From: Saururus chinensis
Lineage: Eukaryota; Streptophyta; Magnoliopsida; Piperales; Saururaceae
NCBI GenBank assembly: GCA_035235625.1
Contig: CP141145.1
Span: forward strand, 1,488,001 to 1,552,000
Reading direction: 5' to 3'
Length of the DNA: 64,000 nt
A program made the translations under genes and the position numbers. This document shows, in pieces, positions 44,101 through 55,952 of the stretch. The notes under the pieces are model-generated. The model made no database searches. It was not told where the DNA came from and was given only the letters and a program-made list of their open reading frames with translations. Position 1 is the first letter of the stretch; each line of letters opens with the position of its first letter.

Positions 44101-46240
44101 CATTCACTATTGATTGTCATACATGGAAATAAAGAGAGTGATCACAAGGAGTTTGATGAGGAATGAACCTATCATACCCCCAAAATTTGAACCTAAAAAA
44201 ATTTAATGAATTACACTCTAAACCGGGGCATAAGTCCTATCTTAACCCAAGCACCAAACCATCCATGATTGTCAAGTGCAAGAAAAAAAGCCTAAAATTT
44301 GCTCTACTTATCGAAATTTCTTTGAGTGACACATACCTACATAAAAGATATAGAGGAAACCCCAAAAAAAGGTTTCAAAAACAAAAACAGAAAAGGGGTG
44401 AGGAAAGCTCAGTAAGGAAATAATAATCATCATCACATGCATTTAGCATGGATGCACAATATGGAAATATTAATCATTCAAATATTGATAATATCATTCC
44501 TATGTAATAGTAACCATTATTGAACCTAATTCAATTCAATTATCATTTTAATGTAATAGCAACCCTAATTGAATCCCGTTCAATTAAATTATCATTTTCG
44601 CTAAGTACATACTAATAGAACTCCGTTGTATTAACTACGTAATCAAAATGTGTGCTAAGTCAACACATAATCTCATAGAAAAAACCACGGGAGGGATTTG
44701 GTGGGGTCTTGATCCCCTTTTGAAAACTTTTTTAGCATAAATAAGCATACATGCTTAAATATACATTAATGTTCAATTAGCAATTATCACACATCCTCTT
44801 TATTTAAGAAAGGGAAGAGTATTGATATGTACGTTGTGAGCTAATACCCAATTTATTCCATTATCTTGTTAGGTAATTTACGTAATACTCCTTACCCTTC
44901 CTAATGATACATGAACATGTTACATGATATAAAAAGATGCATGAATTATCAAATCTATACATATCAATAGAATCTCTAACACTTAAGTCTTAAAATCTCT
45001 ATCTATTCATGTGCAATTACACTTACATATATGGGTATAACAAATATTAGTTACCTACCCCTATATGAATATGTGAGAGAGATCATGCTCACTACTTCCA
45101 AATCATCAATAATAAGTACATAAGGATTAACATAGGATTATTCGCAAAGAAATTCCCAAATTTATGGAAATTCACATTCACTATTGATTGTCATACATGG
45201 AAACTAAGTGAGTGACCTCTAAGGAGTTCGATGAAGAGTGACCCTATCATGCCCCCAAAATTTGAACTTAAAAAAATAAATTAATAAATTACACTTTGAA
45301 TCGGGGCATGAATCAAGTGTCTTAACCCAACCATAATACACTTACATGCATTGAAATTCCTTCGAGTGACACATACATGCATAAAACAAGTAAAGGAAAC
45401 ACAAAAAAAAAGGTTTCCAAAACAAAGAAAGTAAAGGGGTGAGCAAAGCCCGGTAAGGAAATAATCATCACATGCATTTAACACAATGCACAACATTGAA
45501 ATATAAATTATTCAAAAATTTATAACTTAATATCATTTCTATGTAATAGTAACCATTATTGATCCTAGTCCAATTCAATTATCATTTCAATGTAATAGCA
45601 ACCCCAATTGAATCCCGTTCAATTGAATCATCATTTACACTGATTATGTACTAATAGAACCTGTTGTATCAACTATGCAATCAAAATGCCTTGTAAGTCG
45701 ACATGTAATCTCATCGAAAAAACCGTGGGAGCGATTTTGTGGGGTCTTGCACTGTAGGTTAGACTCTCATCCTTTTGAACACTTTTTTAGCATAAATAAG
45801 CATGAATGCTTAAATGTATATTGATGTTCAATCAGCAAGTATCACACATCCTCTTTATTTAAGAAAGGGAAGAGTATCGATATGTTCATTGTGAGCTATT
45901 ATCTAATTTATTCCAAGATCCTGTTAGGTAACTTACATAATAATACTCTTTACCCTTCCTAATGATGCATGAACAAGTTACATGATATAAAAAAATGCAT
46001 GAATTATTCATTCTATACATATCAATAGAATTTCTGACACTTATGTCTTGAAATCTCAATCGATTCATGTGCAATTACACTTACACATATGGGTATAACA
46101 AATATTAGTTACCGACCCCTATATGAATATGTGAGAGAGATCATGCTCACTACTTCTAGATCATCAAGAATAAGTAAATAAGGATTATTATAGGATTATT
46201 CACAAAATTTCCCCCAACTATACAGAAATTCATATATTCA
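44101..46240 (-). repeat. 1.07-kb tandem duplication of an LTR-end region
   Basis: 44101-45170 and 45171 to about 46240 match along their length: CATTCACTATTGATTGTCAT at both starts, TATCATRCCCCCAAAATTTG at 44169 and 45246, and GGGAAGAGTATYGATATGT later. The last resembles nothing else, but the TATCAT-CCCCC motif looks like the reverse complement of an LTR 3' end of the R1/R2 kind. AGGGGTGAG-AAAGC-GTAAGG at about 44394 and 45435 parallels the hairpin block of the plus LTRs. The duplicated unit includes 68 bp outside that LTR-like end, so it is a tandem duplication and not a second insertion. Confidence 0.75.
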
Positions 46241-47500
46241 GTATAGGAAAATATACCTTTAAGGATTAAATCATGTAAAATCATACATCTAGTGCCCCAG
46301 GATTTTTAGAAGCAAATATAAAAGTTTTAATAAAAATATCAGAGTTTCCTTGGGCAAGCTACTAGATCTACTCACCATAAGCATGTTATAAAATAGCATT
46401 TTCCTAGAAATATACATTATGAGTACAAACACACATGGTAAAAAATAATAAAACTTCTTACTATGATTTAAGTGTAGTTAAAAATCTTTGAAATCATCTC
46501 AAAAACTCCCAAGTAGGCCCTTCTACCCAAACACTAAGCTTTGTCTGGTCCTACATTGTCCGGGGGGTGGTGGGTATTTTATAATACTTAGTAGGAGAAT
46601 TTATACTATAAGGAATACAGTAACATATGGCAATTTCAAGACACATAATATAAATAATTTTTTTGTAAAAACAAGGTGCACCCCTCACCCAAAACCACCC
46701 CTAGAGTATCTTCTTACATATCAAATATGCTCCCAGGGTTTGCAAGCTCTCATGGCTTATTACCAGTATTTCATACATCTACTTCATTCTAAAGAGTTTG
46801 TTGCAGGTACAAAGCAGCCACCTTTTACTCTTCTACAGATCATTCGTAAATAATTTCATACTTATAGAGAAAGGAGACATCCATGCTCATGAGGCACCGG
46901 CATCAAGAGAGTAGGCTTCCCATGATATTGTCTACCCTAGTGCACATAGCCTTCTTAATAGTTACCACCCTTCATTAGAGGCTAACCAAGGTTAATACAT
47001 TTATTGTGCACTGATCCCAAATGGATTATGATTGTGCCCACATCTAATCTATAGAGCTCTATGGGGGGGCCCAACAATAGCTTCAGACAAACAAATTTAT
47101 CCTGAGTTCCCAGACTCATAAAAGGGCAATTTTTCTTTTAGAACATTCTATCCCAATGTTTATCTTTTCAAAAACCCTAGCCTTGACTCTACAAGCAATG
47201 GGAGCCTCACCGATAACTACTATAAATATAGGGTAGGTCGCTTGTTCCAATGAAACAATTACCCTCTCTTCATCTCATTTCAGTATGATCACCATGCTTG
47301 AACGTGTTTTTGAAAATAATTTTTAGAGTCATCCTTCTACAAGGAATAATTCTCTAAATCCACTTTTCAAATGTACTTTAGTCATTCCTAATCAAAATAG
47401 TGGAGATTCTAGATTTTCTCTATCTCACAGGCTACCACATATATAATTCATAATCCAATTCAAAGGATAAACCAATTGATAAAATGAATATACGAGGTAG
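46241..47500. other. Probable continuation of the minus-oriented LTR-like region
   Basis: No domain recognised. A 121-codon plus-strand frame at 46488-46853 has no family resemblance and lies in repeat sequence, so I do not call it a gene. Confidence 0.4.
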
Positions 47501-47502
47501 TA

Positions 47503-47690
47503 ATAAAATTACAGTATATAAATCATATGATAAAACATATATTATAAAATCTATATGCTACTCCAACGGATAGACATTCGATTAATCACACATGTAAAAT
47601 TACAGTATATAAATATACGATAAAACATATAGTATATAATCTATATCCTACTCCAACGAATAAACATTTGATAAATCACATATGTGCGAA
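47503..47690. repeat. Two tandem copies of a 92-bp AT-rich unit
   Basis: AAAATTACAGTATATAAAT occurs at about 47506 and 47598, each followed by GATAAAACATATARTATA and CTACTCCAACGRATA. Confidence 0.85.
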
Positions 47691-48712
47691 CATCATAAAA
47701 GATAACTTGAAACTAACATAGCTTTTATTGGGTCATAGGTCTGCTGAGTGCACCTGTCGAATGTGCAATGCTTTTTTAAATCATTTCTATCTTCAAATAC
47801 CCGTATCTTTCTACCTCATACTCGGATTCGTAGTTTCTTGGTACTGTTTAGCTTGAATCAACGAGCCCTACGAAATTAGACTACTCAAGCTAAGTTATCA
47901 TGTATTTTTCAAGTGGGTCTTGCATATATCACACACTTCTCAAGGGTCATAACTTTCGACTTCAATGTCTCATTTGATCATTAGAAAGCTCGTTACACTC
48001 AATTTTTAGAGCTCTATCACAACATTATCACCAAATAACCACCTCTAAATAATTTTACATTATTTAAAACTAAAAAAAAGATTTATTGGAGGCATAAAAT
48101 CATATCAAAAATTCGCTACCACTACAATAGACTTGTCGAAAACTCACAAAATATTTACTAGAACTACTAAAGTAATTAGGACAGTTTATGATTTTTTCAC
48201 CCCTAAAGTCAGTCATTTGGACACTCTATAAATGATTGACCACCCAAAGGCCTCTAAGATTTTTGGACAAAATATAGAAAATCGACATAGGTTATGATCA
48301 CATCATGGTTAAAATTTCATGATTTTTCAACGAGTATGTAATTGCTTTCTAATATCTCGCCAAGAATATCACATAAATTTAAAAATCACAAAAATTCAAG
48401 AAAAATAGAAAAAATCCTAAATTGATTAAGCAATCAATCAGACTGTATTTTAATAATTATACATGCCTAATATTGGTGATGAATATTCATAAAAGTTGAG
48501 AATCATCTGTAAGTCTCCTTACCTCCGATTTTCGAATCAAGCACGACATCCATGAACTTGGTTTCTACTAAACCAAAGCAATTCTACTTAACACTAATCG
48601 GATCAATAATGAATTTAATTGAGAGATCAATATACATGAACTAGTCCAAGAGAGAAGATTGAATTAAAAGTTCTTGAATTGGCAAAAAAAGAAAGAGAAT
48701 TTGGTCGAAAAT

Positions 48713-48795
48713 AAAGAGAGAGAAAGATAGAGAGAGAGAGAGATGTGAAGACAAAGAGAGGAGGTCGTACTAGCGTAGAGGGAGAGAGAGGGGGT
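48713..48795. repeat. GA-rich microsatellite
   Basis: Interrupted (AG)n runs. The related segment near 62955-62995 and 63268-63285 also has (GA)n. Confidence 0.9.
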
Positions 48796-49800
48796 GAGGA
48801 TTTTCCTTGCCCCTTTTATATCTTTTAAAAGACAAATACACTTACCCAATTTCACTGATTTTTCCCATTTTAAAAAGAAAAATGATAAGGGTTAATTAAG
48901 AAAAATGCATGAAATCTATAGATGGTTAAAGTGAATTAGCTTAGAGAATTCTGATTGGTCAGGCCTAGAGAGTGGTTAAGGGTCAAAGTCCTAGTTAGTT
49001 AGGAGGTTGAAGAAGAATAAGTCAATGATAACAAGAAAACCACTTGCAACCAACTCTTGGCACCAAGAGAGAGAGACAGAAACAAAGACAGACAAAGAGA
49101 GAGTTTGGCGCCAAGTTCTGATTGGCCATCTATGAGTCTCACATGAACTTTTTCAAAATTGTCAACAAGTTCTATTTCAAGGATTTTTAATCGATAGGTG
49201 CCACCGGTTAGAATCAAATTCCCAATACAGACAATGTGTCAAAGAAAAAAGATAGACCTTCTACTTAGATCGAAAAGATTTAAGACATGACTTCTAAACC
49301 AAACCGAACAAAAATCTAGGTCTGACATGGCCCCATGTCCCTATGCAAGTCCCACCTTGAAACTCATGTAGGCTTGAATGGTAATATACCTTAAACCTCA
49401 AATGGTCATAGCTGAGTCATCTGTAGTCCATTTTAGGTGTTCTTGGGTGTGTTCATTTTGTCTTTGAATCTACTTTTCAATCCAAGAGGTTTTATGTCGA
49501 AATTCTGTACTAGAGTCAAAAACCCTAAAGTCGATAGGTCAGGTATGCTAATGTCTCTGAATTTTGGTTTAATCCTAGCACAACAAACAATTGTAAACAC
49601 TCCAAAATCGATCAAATAAGAAATCAAAACATTTTCCTAAGTTTAGAGAAGGGAGAAAATTGTTACTTGAACCCTTGCAAACAAAATTAATGGGGCAAAA
49701 ACTTTATGAGATCAATTATTGAAAGTGAAAATATTTGAAAATACTTTGCAAAACTTTTAGTTATTACAAAACCATATTAAGTTTCCATCAAACTAACATG
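48752..49800 (-). repeat. LTR-like segment, direct repeat of 62952-64000
   Basis: Collinear with the window end. Shared words: GGTGAGGATTTTCCTTGCCC, AAAAATGCATGAAATCTATA, CAAATGGTCATA and GAGAAGGGAGAAAATTGTTA. Differences are scattered substitutions and small indels. No coding content. Probably the same retroelement LTR family in the same orientation. Confidence 0.8.
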
Positions 49801-50117
49801 CCTTACTGCAACTTGCAAAAGGTAAGCATAAACTCCAACCTATCCTATGCCTCATATAATCATATCGAAGTGAGCATCTCTTAATCCTTCATGAGTGCAA
49901 ACTCAAGAGCATGCTTAAACTCCCATTTAAAGTACACAGTGGCACACATTTATAAAAACACTATGTTGCAATTTTTTGTAGCTAAAAATAGTAGTATAAT
50001 AATATAATACTTTTCAAAAATTTACTTTTTGCCTTGTGACTTTGAGAATCCTTCCTGATCCTCGTATCATTTTTGTTTTGAAATGGCCATTTTCCTAGAT
50101 GTGATCCATAAAAGGAT

Positions 50118-50471
50118 GTGTTGTGCACAATGACCAGACTCAACCAGTTCCACGACGGTAGTGCTTAGACTTTACTTTATTATTTTCATAGTTGCTTTGG
50201 GACGATTTGCTATTGTAATAGTTAGTATTATGGATAATTGGGTGTAATTTGGGTTGGTTCAGTTAGTGGCCTGGGTTAGCCGAACCACTAACTTGCATGC
50301 GTTCCTAGGGCATTGGGCCAGCCTTGGGTTGGGTTGCCGCGACTCCCTAGGAGACTGGTCGCCCCCTATATGGGGCGATCCTCTCTATTTTCACAGTTAT
50401 GCAAGTATTGAATTCCAGTTTCTCCCCTTTCTCCTTTACTTCTCCCCTTTCCCTGCGTAATTCTCCTAGAT
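50118..50471 (+). mobile_element. Possible LTR fragment
   Basis: From TGTTGTGCACAATG to CCTAGATATCGATCA the sequence has a plant-LTR look: a GC-rich centre, then TTCTCCCCTTTCTCC and an ATCGATCA end. No target duplication and no primer-binding site follow, so the call is weak. Confidence 0.3.
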
Positions 50472-51299
50472 ATCGATCATGCCTGCATTGGGCACATCAG
50501 GATGAAATAGCCATTGTCCCCCAGAGTAATGCTAAAGCAACAACATCAAATCTTAGCTTCTTAATTTAGTCTCTTGTTATAAGGCACAAGGGCCACCTAC
50601 AACTGACATTTTCTCGCACAATAAGGAAACAAGAGATCCATCCTTTCTCATGTAAGTGTTTTGTTCGACAAGCACATATTGTGTGAATGACATGCTACAA
50701 TACGTCGATCACCATATAAACGTTAGTGCACTTGTCTCACCTAAGACATCAAGTACAACTTGCATCACAACGCTTACAACTTCTTTTATATCATTTGAAG
50801 TATCTCACTAGTGTGCTCGTCAAAAGTCTTACATCTATATAATAATAGGCAATATGATTCATGGGGCCATTAAATTGTGTTTGGTTCAATAACCTCATCT
50901 CCATGTAAATCGAGGTGACTATACTTTGCATAGATCTCATCCAACATGCTCCCTAAGCATTGGAGCATCGTTGTCTGAAAAGTCGACCTTTGCCTATATT
51001 TATCATACCTAGCGCATGCACAACACAAGTGTGCGCAAAGATACATATGATATACATCTAATTATGCAAAAATGTAATAGAAAACTTAATGCACCAAACA
51101 AGCATTGCATTAAATATCCAAGTCAAGCCCGTACATTCAAAGTTTACATATTCCCATCAACTTTACATGAGTACTAAATCCTTCACATGCAATCAATTTA
51201 GTCATAGGATCGGCCACCATCTAATTTGTTGGTGGGAGTATAATATACGTCTAATCAACCTAGTGGATCACTAGATTGCTCTTTCAACTATTACTTTCA

Positions 51300-52473
51300 A
51301 CAAGTAAGAATTAAGAGTTATAGCCTCTTTGCGTAGAATTATTTTATTATGTAGACATAATTAAAACCTAATTATTCACTCAATCTCACTCTCGAATCAT
51401 CAATCAACCAACACAGACATTGCAATTTACATGAAAAACCCAAACTAGGGTAAAAAATAATGGCAGTTCCCAAGGAATCAAATTAATGCACTAAAACACA
51501 CTTTTTATGGACACAAGCAAACCACTAACCTTGTTTGGACTCTAACAAAAGCTCTTCTTGTTTAGATCATTGTTGTGGCCTTCAATTCTTCTTTAAGCAC
51601 TTGAAACTTTCTCTACCATGCCTTGTGTCTATGTGCTTCTATTCTTCAATAATCTCCTCTTGTTGTCTTGACTTTTACCTTTTGAAAATATTCAATCTTC
51701 CATTTAAAACATGTTTCAAATCCTCTTTGAATACTGTGTGTATCAGCTCCTTTAATTGTGGATTGTCTCTTTCAATTCACCATAGATCCTCAATACAAAG
51801 TTCAAGTGAAATTACCTTTGGAAAACAATAATCATAGGTGTAAACCCTCCTTTTTCTTATCTCCTCTAGGTTTTTCTCTCTCCTATTTTGTGATTTCATA
51901 ACCCTTACATAGCTCATTAAGTTGATTTAGGACTTGTACTTGAATAAGGAATGAAATGGAAAATGGAAGGTCTTAATTTAGGTAAATTATTCTTGAAATA
52001 ATCAATCATATTGATTGATCGGTCACTATGTCTAATGTGCATGAATCTTTAATCAACTAATCGATCAAAAACTCTTGGCTTCATTTTTCATAGGGCTGAA
52101 TCAACACGCAATCAATCATTTTGTCTTTCTCATTTTTAGAAATCGATCATTCTACCAATTTTTGATAATTTTGCTCTTTTTAACCTAAATCTTTCTAAAA
52201 CCTCTGTAATCACTTCTTAACCTTTTCCAAGGGATTTATGTATGTCAATGTGATCTGACTATACTTAAAAAATCTTTACATTCTTCAGTCTTCTAACTTG
52301 CTCATTAAGAGCACATTTCTTCTAATTTTTCAAGTTTGTCAATTTTAAATCTAACTTGGCCACAACAACCTCAAATCAAACTTTAAGACTTATTACATAC
52401 ATATAGTTTCTTGACATAATTTTGACAAAAACATAAATTAATAACGTAGACATATGACTTATATGTTCTTACA
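51300..52473 (-). mobile_element. Copia-like LTR (reverse), 3' LTR, left edge approximate
   Basis: On the minus strand a polypurine tract is followed by TGTAAGAACATATAAGTC, a common start for plant Ty1/copia LTRs. The left edge is not resolved. It contains the GATTGATCGGTCAC and ATCGATCA words (52010-52155). No genes. Confidence 0.45.
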
Positions 52474-52486
52474 ATCTCCCCCCTTT
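52474..52486 (-). promoter_or_regulatory. Polypurine tract (reverse)
   Basis: Minus strand AAAGGGGGGAGAT directly before the LTR start TGTAAGAAC. The wider GCCAAAGGGGGGAGATTGT phrase is the usual PPT/LTR junction of copia-type elements. Confidence 0.65.
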
Positions 52487-53226
52487 GGCTATTTCTTATC
52501 AATATATTGCAATTTGAAAATCAAAATAAAACTACAACTCTTGTCATAGTGCATTGACTTTCAAATTCTACAAAATAACTTGACACTACGAAGACCTGAC
52601 ATACACTAAATTAACTTAAACTCAATAATTTCGAATTTAGCTTGAAAAGCCTTGTATAAACATGTACTTATACTACGCATTTAAAATCAAATTGATTTGC
52701 ATAGCACTATCCAATAAATTATACAGATAAGCACTATGATTTTCAATAATCACTTCTCCCCCTTTTTGACATAAATAGGCAAAAAGTTAAAGTCATAATT
52801 AATAAAAATAATTAAAGTTATAATCATCACATAAACACATGAAAGAAAATTAAACCATTAAAGCGATACATGTCCAACACATATCCCAAAATAAAATTGG
52901 TTTCAACAATGCATCTCATCATCATAATGAAACATAAGAAAATTGAACAAGTTTTAATAAGATGAAATACATGAAAGTGATTAGAGTAAATAAACAAGAT
53001 CAATCAATCTACATCGTCATCTCCACTCTACTCTCCCTCACTGTCATCTCGTGGAAAGAGCAATCTAATCAAGCAATCAAGGTCTATAAATCTCTATAAC
53101 ACAGCATCTTGGAACACTCTAAACTCTCTCATCATCACTAATTGATCATCATATGTAGGTGGAGGTGGACCTAATACTACATGTGCTCCATCAACAACAT
53201 CCTAGTCTCCTTGCGGATCATGATCA

Positions 53227-53715
53227 TCACCCTGATGGTGACCTTGATGGTGAGATAGCATCTATCGAACCACTCCAAGGTCTATAGGTTGCATCCGAGT
53301 CATAATAGGTTCTGTCCGTCACATGCACTAATGTGAAGATCCGACATAGGATGTATGGATATGGCAACATCTCATGAGTGTGGCCATGCAAAAACTCCAA
53401 GATCCTCCTGAAGATGACTGATGGTAAATCAAGCTCCAAATGAGGCTGGGAGAAAAGATGTAGTAGTCTAGCCATCATTCTATTTACTCGCTCCTTCCAC
53501 GCACTCCAAACATCATATTGAGTAATGACATGAAGTAATCTCTTTACCCATGTCATCAAATGTGACAGTAGTGAAACTTTAAGCTTTGAACCTCGTGGCA
53601 AATGAAGCAAAGTGGTCAACAACTCACTATCTGGTGGAAAGGCATATCCAACAAATAAAAATGTGATCTCTCTCCTTTCACATCCAATAACAGTGGCAAT
53701 AATGTTAGGTGTCAC
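53227..53715 (-). pseudogene. Plant retroelement ORF (Transposase_32-like, putative plant transposon protein)
   Basis: 163 codons on the minus strand. The pattern TPNIIATVIGCERREITF, then HLMTWVKRLLHVITQYDV, then LPSVIFRRILEFL and LPYPYILCRIFTLV matches the common plant domain labelled putative plant transposon protein. That domain occurs in non-autonomous LTR elements and Tat-type extra ORFs. Related frame continues upstream (EDDVILVGIDRGV, then a stop) to about 53810. It lies upstream of the PPT at 52474 in the same orientation, so it probably belongs to that element's interior. Its function is unknown even in the family. Confidence 0.5.
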
Positions 53716-53863
53716 TTTTGCCTATACTCCTCTATCAATGCCTACAAGTATAACATCATCCTCTAAGCCGAGCGATGCATTCCACTATCTGACAAGCCTA
53801 GGGTAGACTAGCTATCTTGATGTGGAAATGGTGGAAAAATAATCCATACGGTATGGTCTAGCC

Positions 53864-55423
53864 TAGGGATCTTAATGAGCCAAACCGAGCCAAGTATAGG
53901 CCTTTTACGACTCTAGCTTAAACTGTTGAAGCTCGGTTCGAGCTCGAAGCTTGAATAAGCTCAAAAATTTTAGCTCCAGCTCGACTTGAATTGAAAATCT
54001 AAAGCTTAGCTTGAGCTTGAGCTTGAACTGAAATAAGTGAATTATGAGCTAGGCTCGAATTGGGCTGGAACTAAAAATATTAAAATAATATATATATAGA
54101 TCTAAAGTATATGAGTATCACACACACTAATATGCTTTTAATATTAAATATCAATAAATATATTTTACAAGTATTACCACTACACATTGAACATCTGACT
54201 ATAGTCACTAGGAAAAAAGAAAACTATGACAAATGAGTTTTAGTTATATATGCTAAAAAAATGCAGCATTACTATTTTCCTCTCATTATGTGCATATAAT
54301 CACTAAAAAAGATGCAGAAAATAAAAACTCACTTAAGCAACATTACCATCTACTTCTTCCTATTTTCTTTTCTTTACATGCTTATAAATTACTTATGAAG
54401 AACTATTCTTTAGCGTTAGTATGCCTCTAAAGATTTTCAAAGTACATGTAAAAAGAGATACATTTTGTAAGCTTAGTATAGCCCCAATGTTATGCTTCAA
54501 CTTTTAAAAGAATATGTAATCATTCTTTTGAAAATTAAGGTTGGTCCCCCTAATGTCATGCATCTTTTAGAAGTATTTTTAAGTATATTGTACGATATCA
54601 TGTTGACCCTCCGTCATTTACTTATAGCTCCATTTGGTTTTTCAATTGAACTAATTTTAGTTCATCTTCAAAAACCAAATGGTGCTAATGATTTAGAACA
54701 GAAGGAGTTTATTAGTGTTTGTGTCTCCAATATTTTTATTTAAAAAAAAATATTTGTATATAAAAATTATATATCCATTACATTTTAACAAGGATATATA
54801 TCATGAAAAAATTTATATGGGTTTGCGCTCACGTACATCAACATGAGTAAAGGCATCATGGGCCATCAAATAGGGATCTGAGGGCACAACAAGACAAACC
54901 AATTTTTCTTCTAAGTTATGTATGTTGTTGGATCAAAATCTAAGGCACACGAGATCAGGGCTAACACAGTTGTGAGTTAGCCTTGACTCACATAAATTGT
55001 CTCATATATCAGATATAATATATGATATATGGTATTAGTATATATATATACATATATATATATATGATTATATTTCATTTTATATACTCCATCCGTCCTA
55101 GATTAATCCATTTGATTTTTCAAAGTGAGCTAATCAAATGGAGCTATTAATCTAGAATAGATGGGAGTAAGTCATATATATAAAAATTAACAATCATGGA
55201 ATATACATGTATTATTTATTATATATATTATATAAAAATTTAAAATTATATTAGAGTTCAAGCTCAAGTTCGAGTTTTGTTCGAGCCGAGTCGAGCAAGG
55301 GTATGCTTAAACTCGATTCGAGCCTATTCGAGCACGAATTGAGTTCGAGCCAAGCCTGGTTCGTATCAAGCGGAGCTGAGTTGGGTGTGCTCAACAAGCC
55401 AGCTTGGCTCATTAATAACCCTA
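53864..55423. mobile_element. Non-autonomous hAT element (1560 bp) with 20-bp TIRs
   Basis: Left TIR TAGGGATCTTAATGAGCCAA. The right end read inward is TAGGGTTATTAATGAGCCAA (18 of 20). Flanks GTCTAGCC (53856) and CTCTAACC (55424) match at 6 of 8, a decayed 8-bp TSD. The subterminal ends are rich in GAGCTCGAGCC-like words. No transposase. It interrupts the retroelement frame upstream of 53715. Confidence 0.88.
55087..55167. mobile_element. Stowaway-like MITE (81 bp) inside the hAT element
   Basis: TA on both sides (55085-55086, 55168-55169). CTCCATCCGTCCTAGATTAA at the left and an inverted match TTAATCTAGAATAGATGGGAG at the right. The interior is ATCCATTTGATT against AATCAAATGGA. Confidence 0.85.
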
Positions 55424-55952
55424 CTCTAACCTCTGTCCAACCCATGGTAGTATCGAAAAGTATAGAGACCAAACTCCTCTCCCATCTAATAAGTCTGACT
55501 TAATCTGAACCACTACTAGATGATCAAAGATCCCCATTACCTTACTCTACTGCCTTTAGCTTCTTTCCTCTCCCCAACTAGATTAATTGAGACATAAATT
55601 AATCTTGAGCTCAGCAAAGACAATTAATCAAAATAGAAAATGAAGTAAATAGCCTAGAAGTTCAAATTGCATTAAAATCCGTGCCAAAAATTTAAATATT
55701 AAATTCCAAAATATAGCCTAAAACTTTTCATGTCAAGATGGCTTCAAAATTGAACCTATGGTAGATTATGATGAGTAGATCTACTTTGTTAGCTGAAACA
55801 ACATTCAACTTTGAGTTTCAACTCATCAAAATGAGTGAAAACTTAACCAAAGCTCATTCATCCTATTTCTAATGATCCTACAAGTTCAAATCTCATGAAA
55901 AAACTTTGGAAATCACCTGAAAAATAAAATTTGGTTTGAAACACACCATTAG

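Noticed and set aside
46488..46853. Plus-strand 121-codon ORF
   Set aside because: No family resemblance, unusual composition, and located in LTR-like repeat DNA.
50254..50460. Plus-strand 68-codon ORF
   Set aside because: Within a probable LTR fragment, with no conserved domain.
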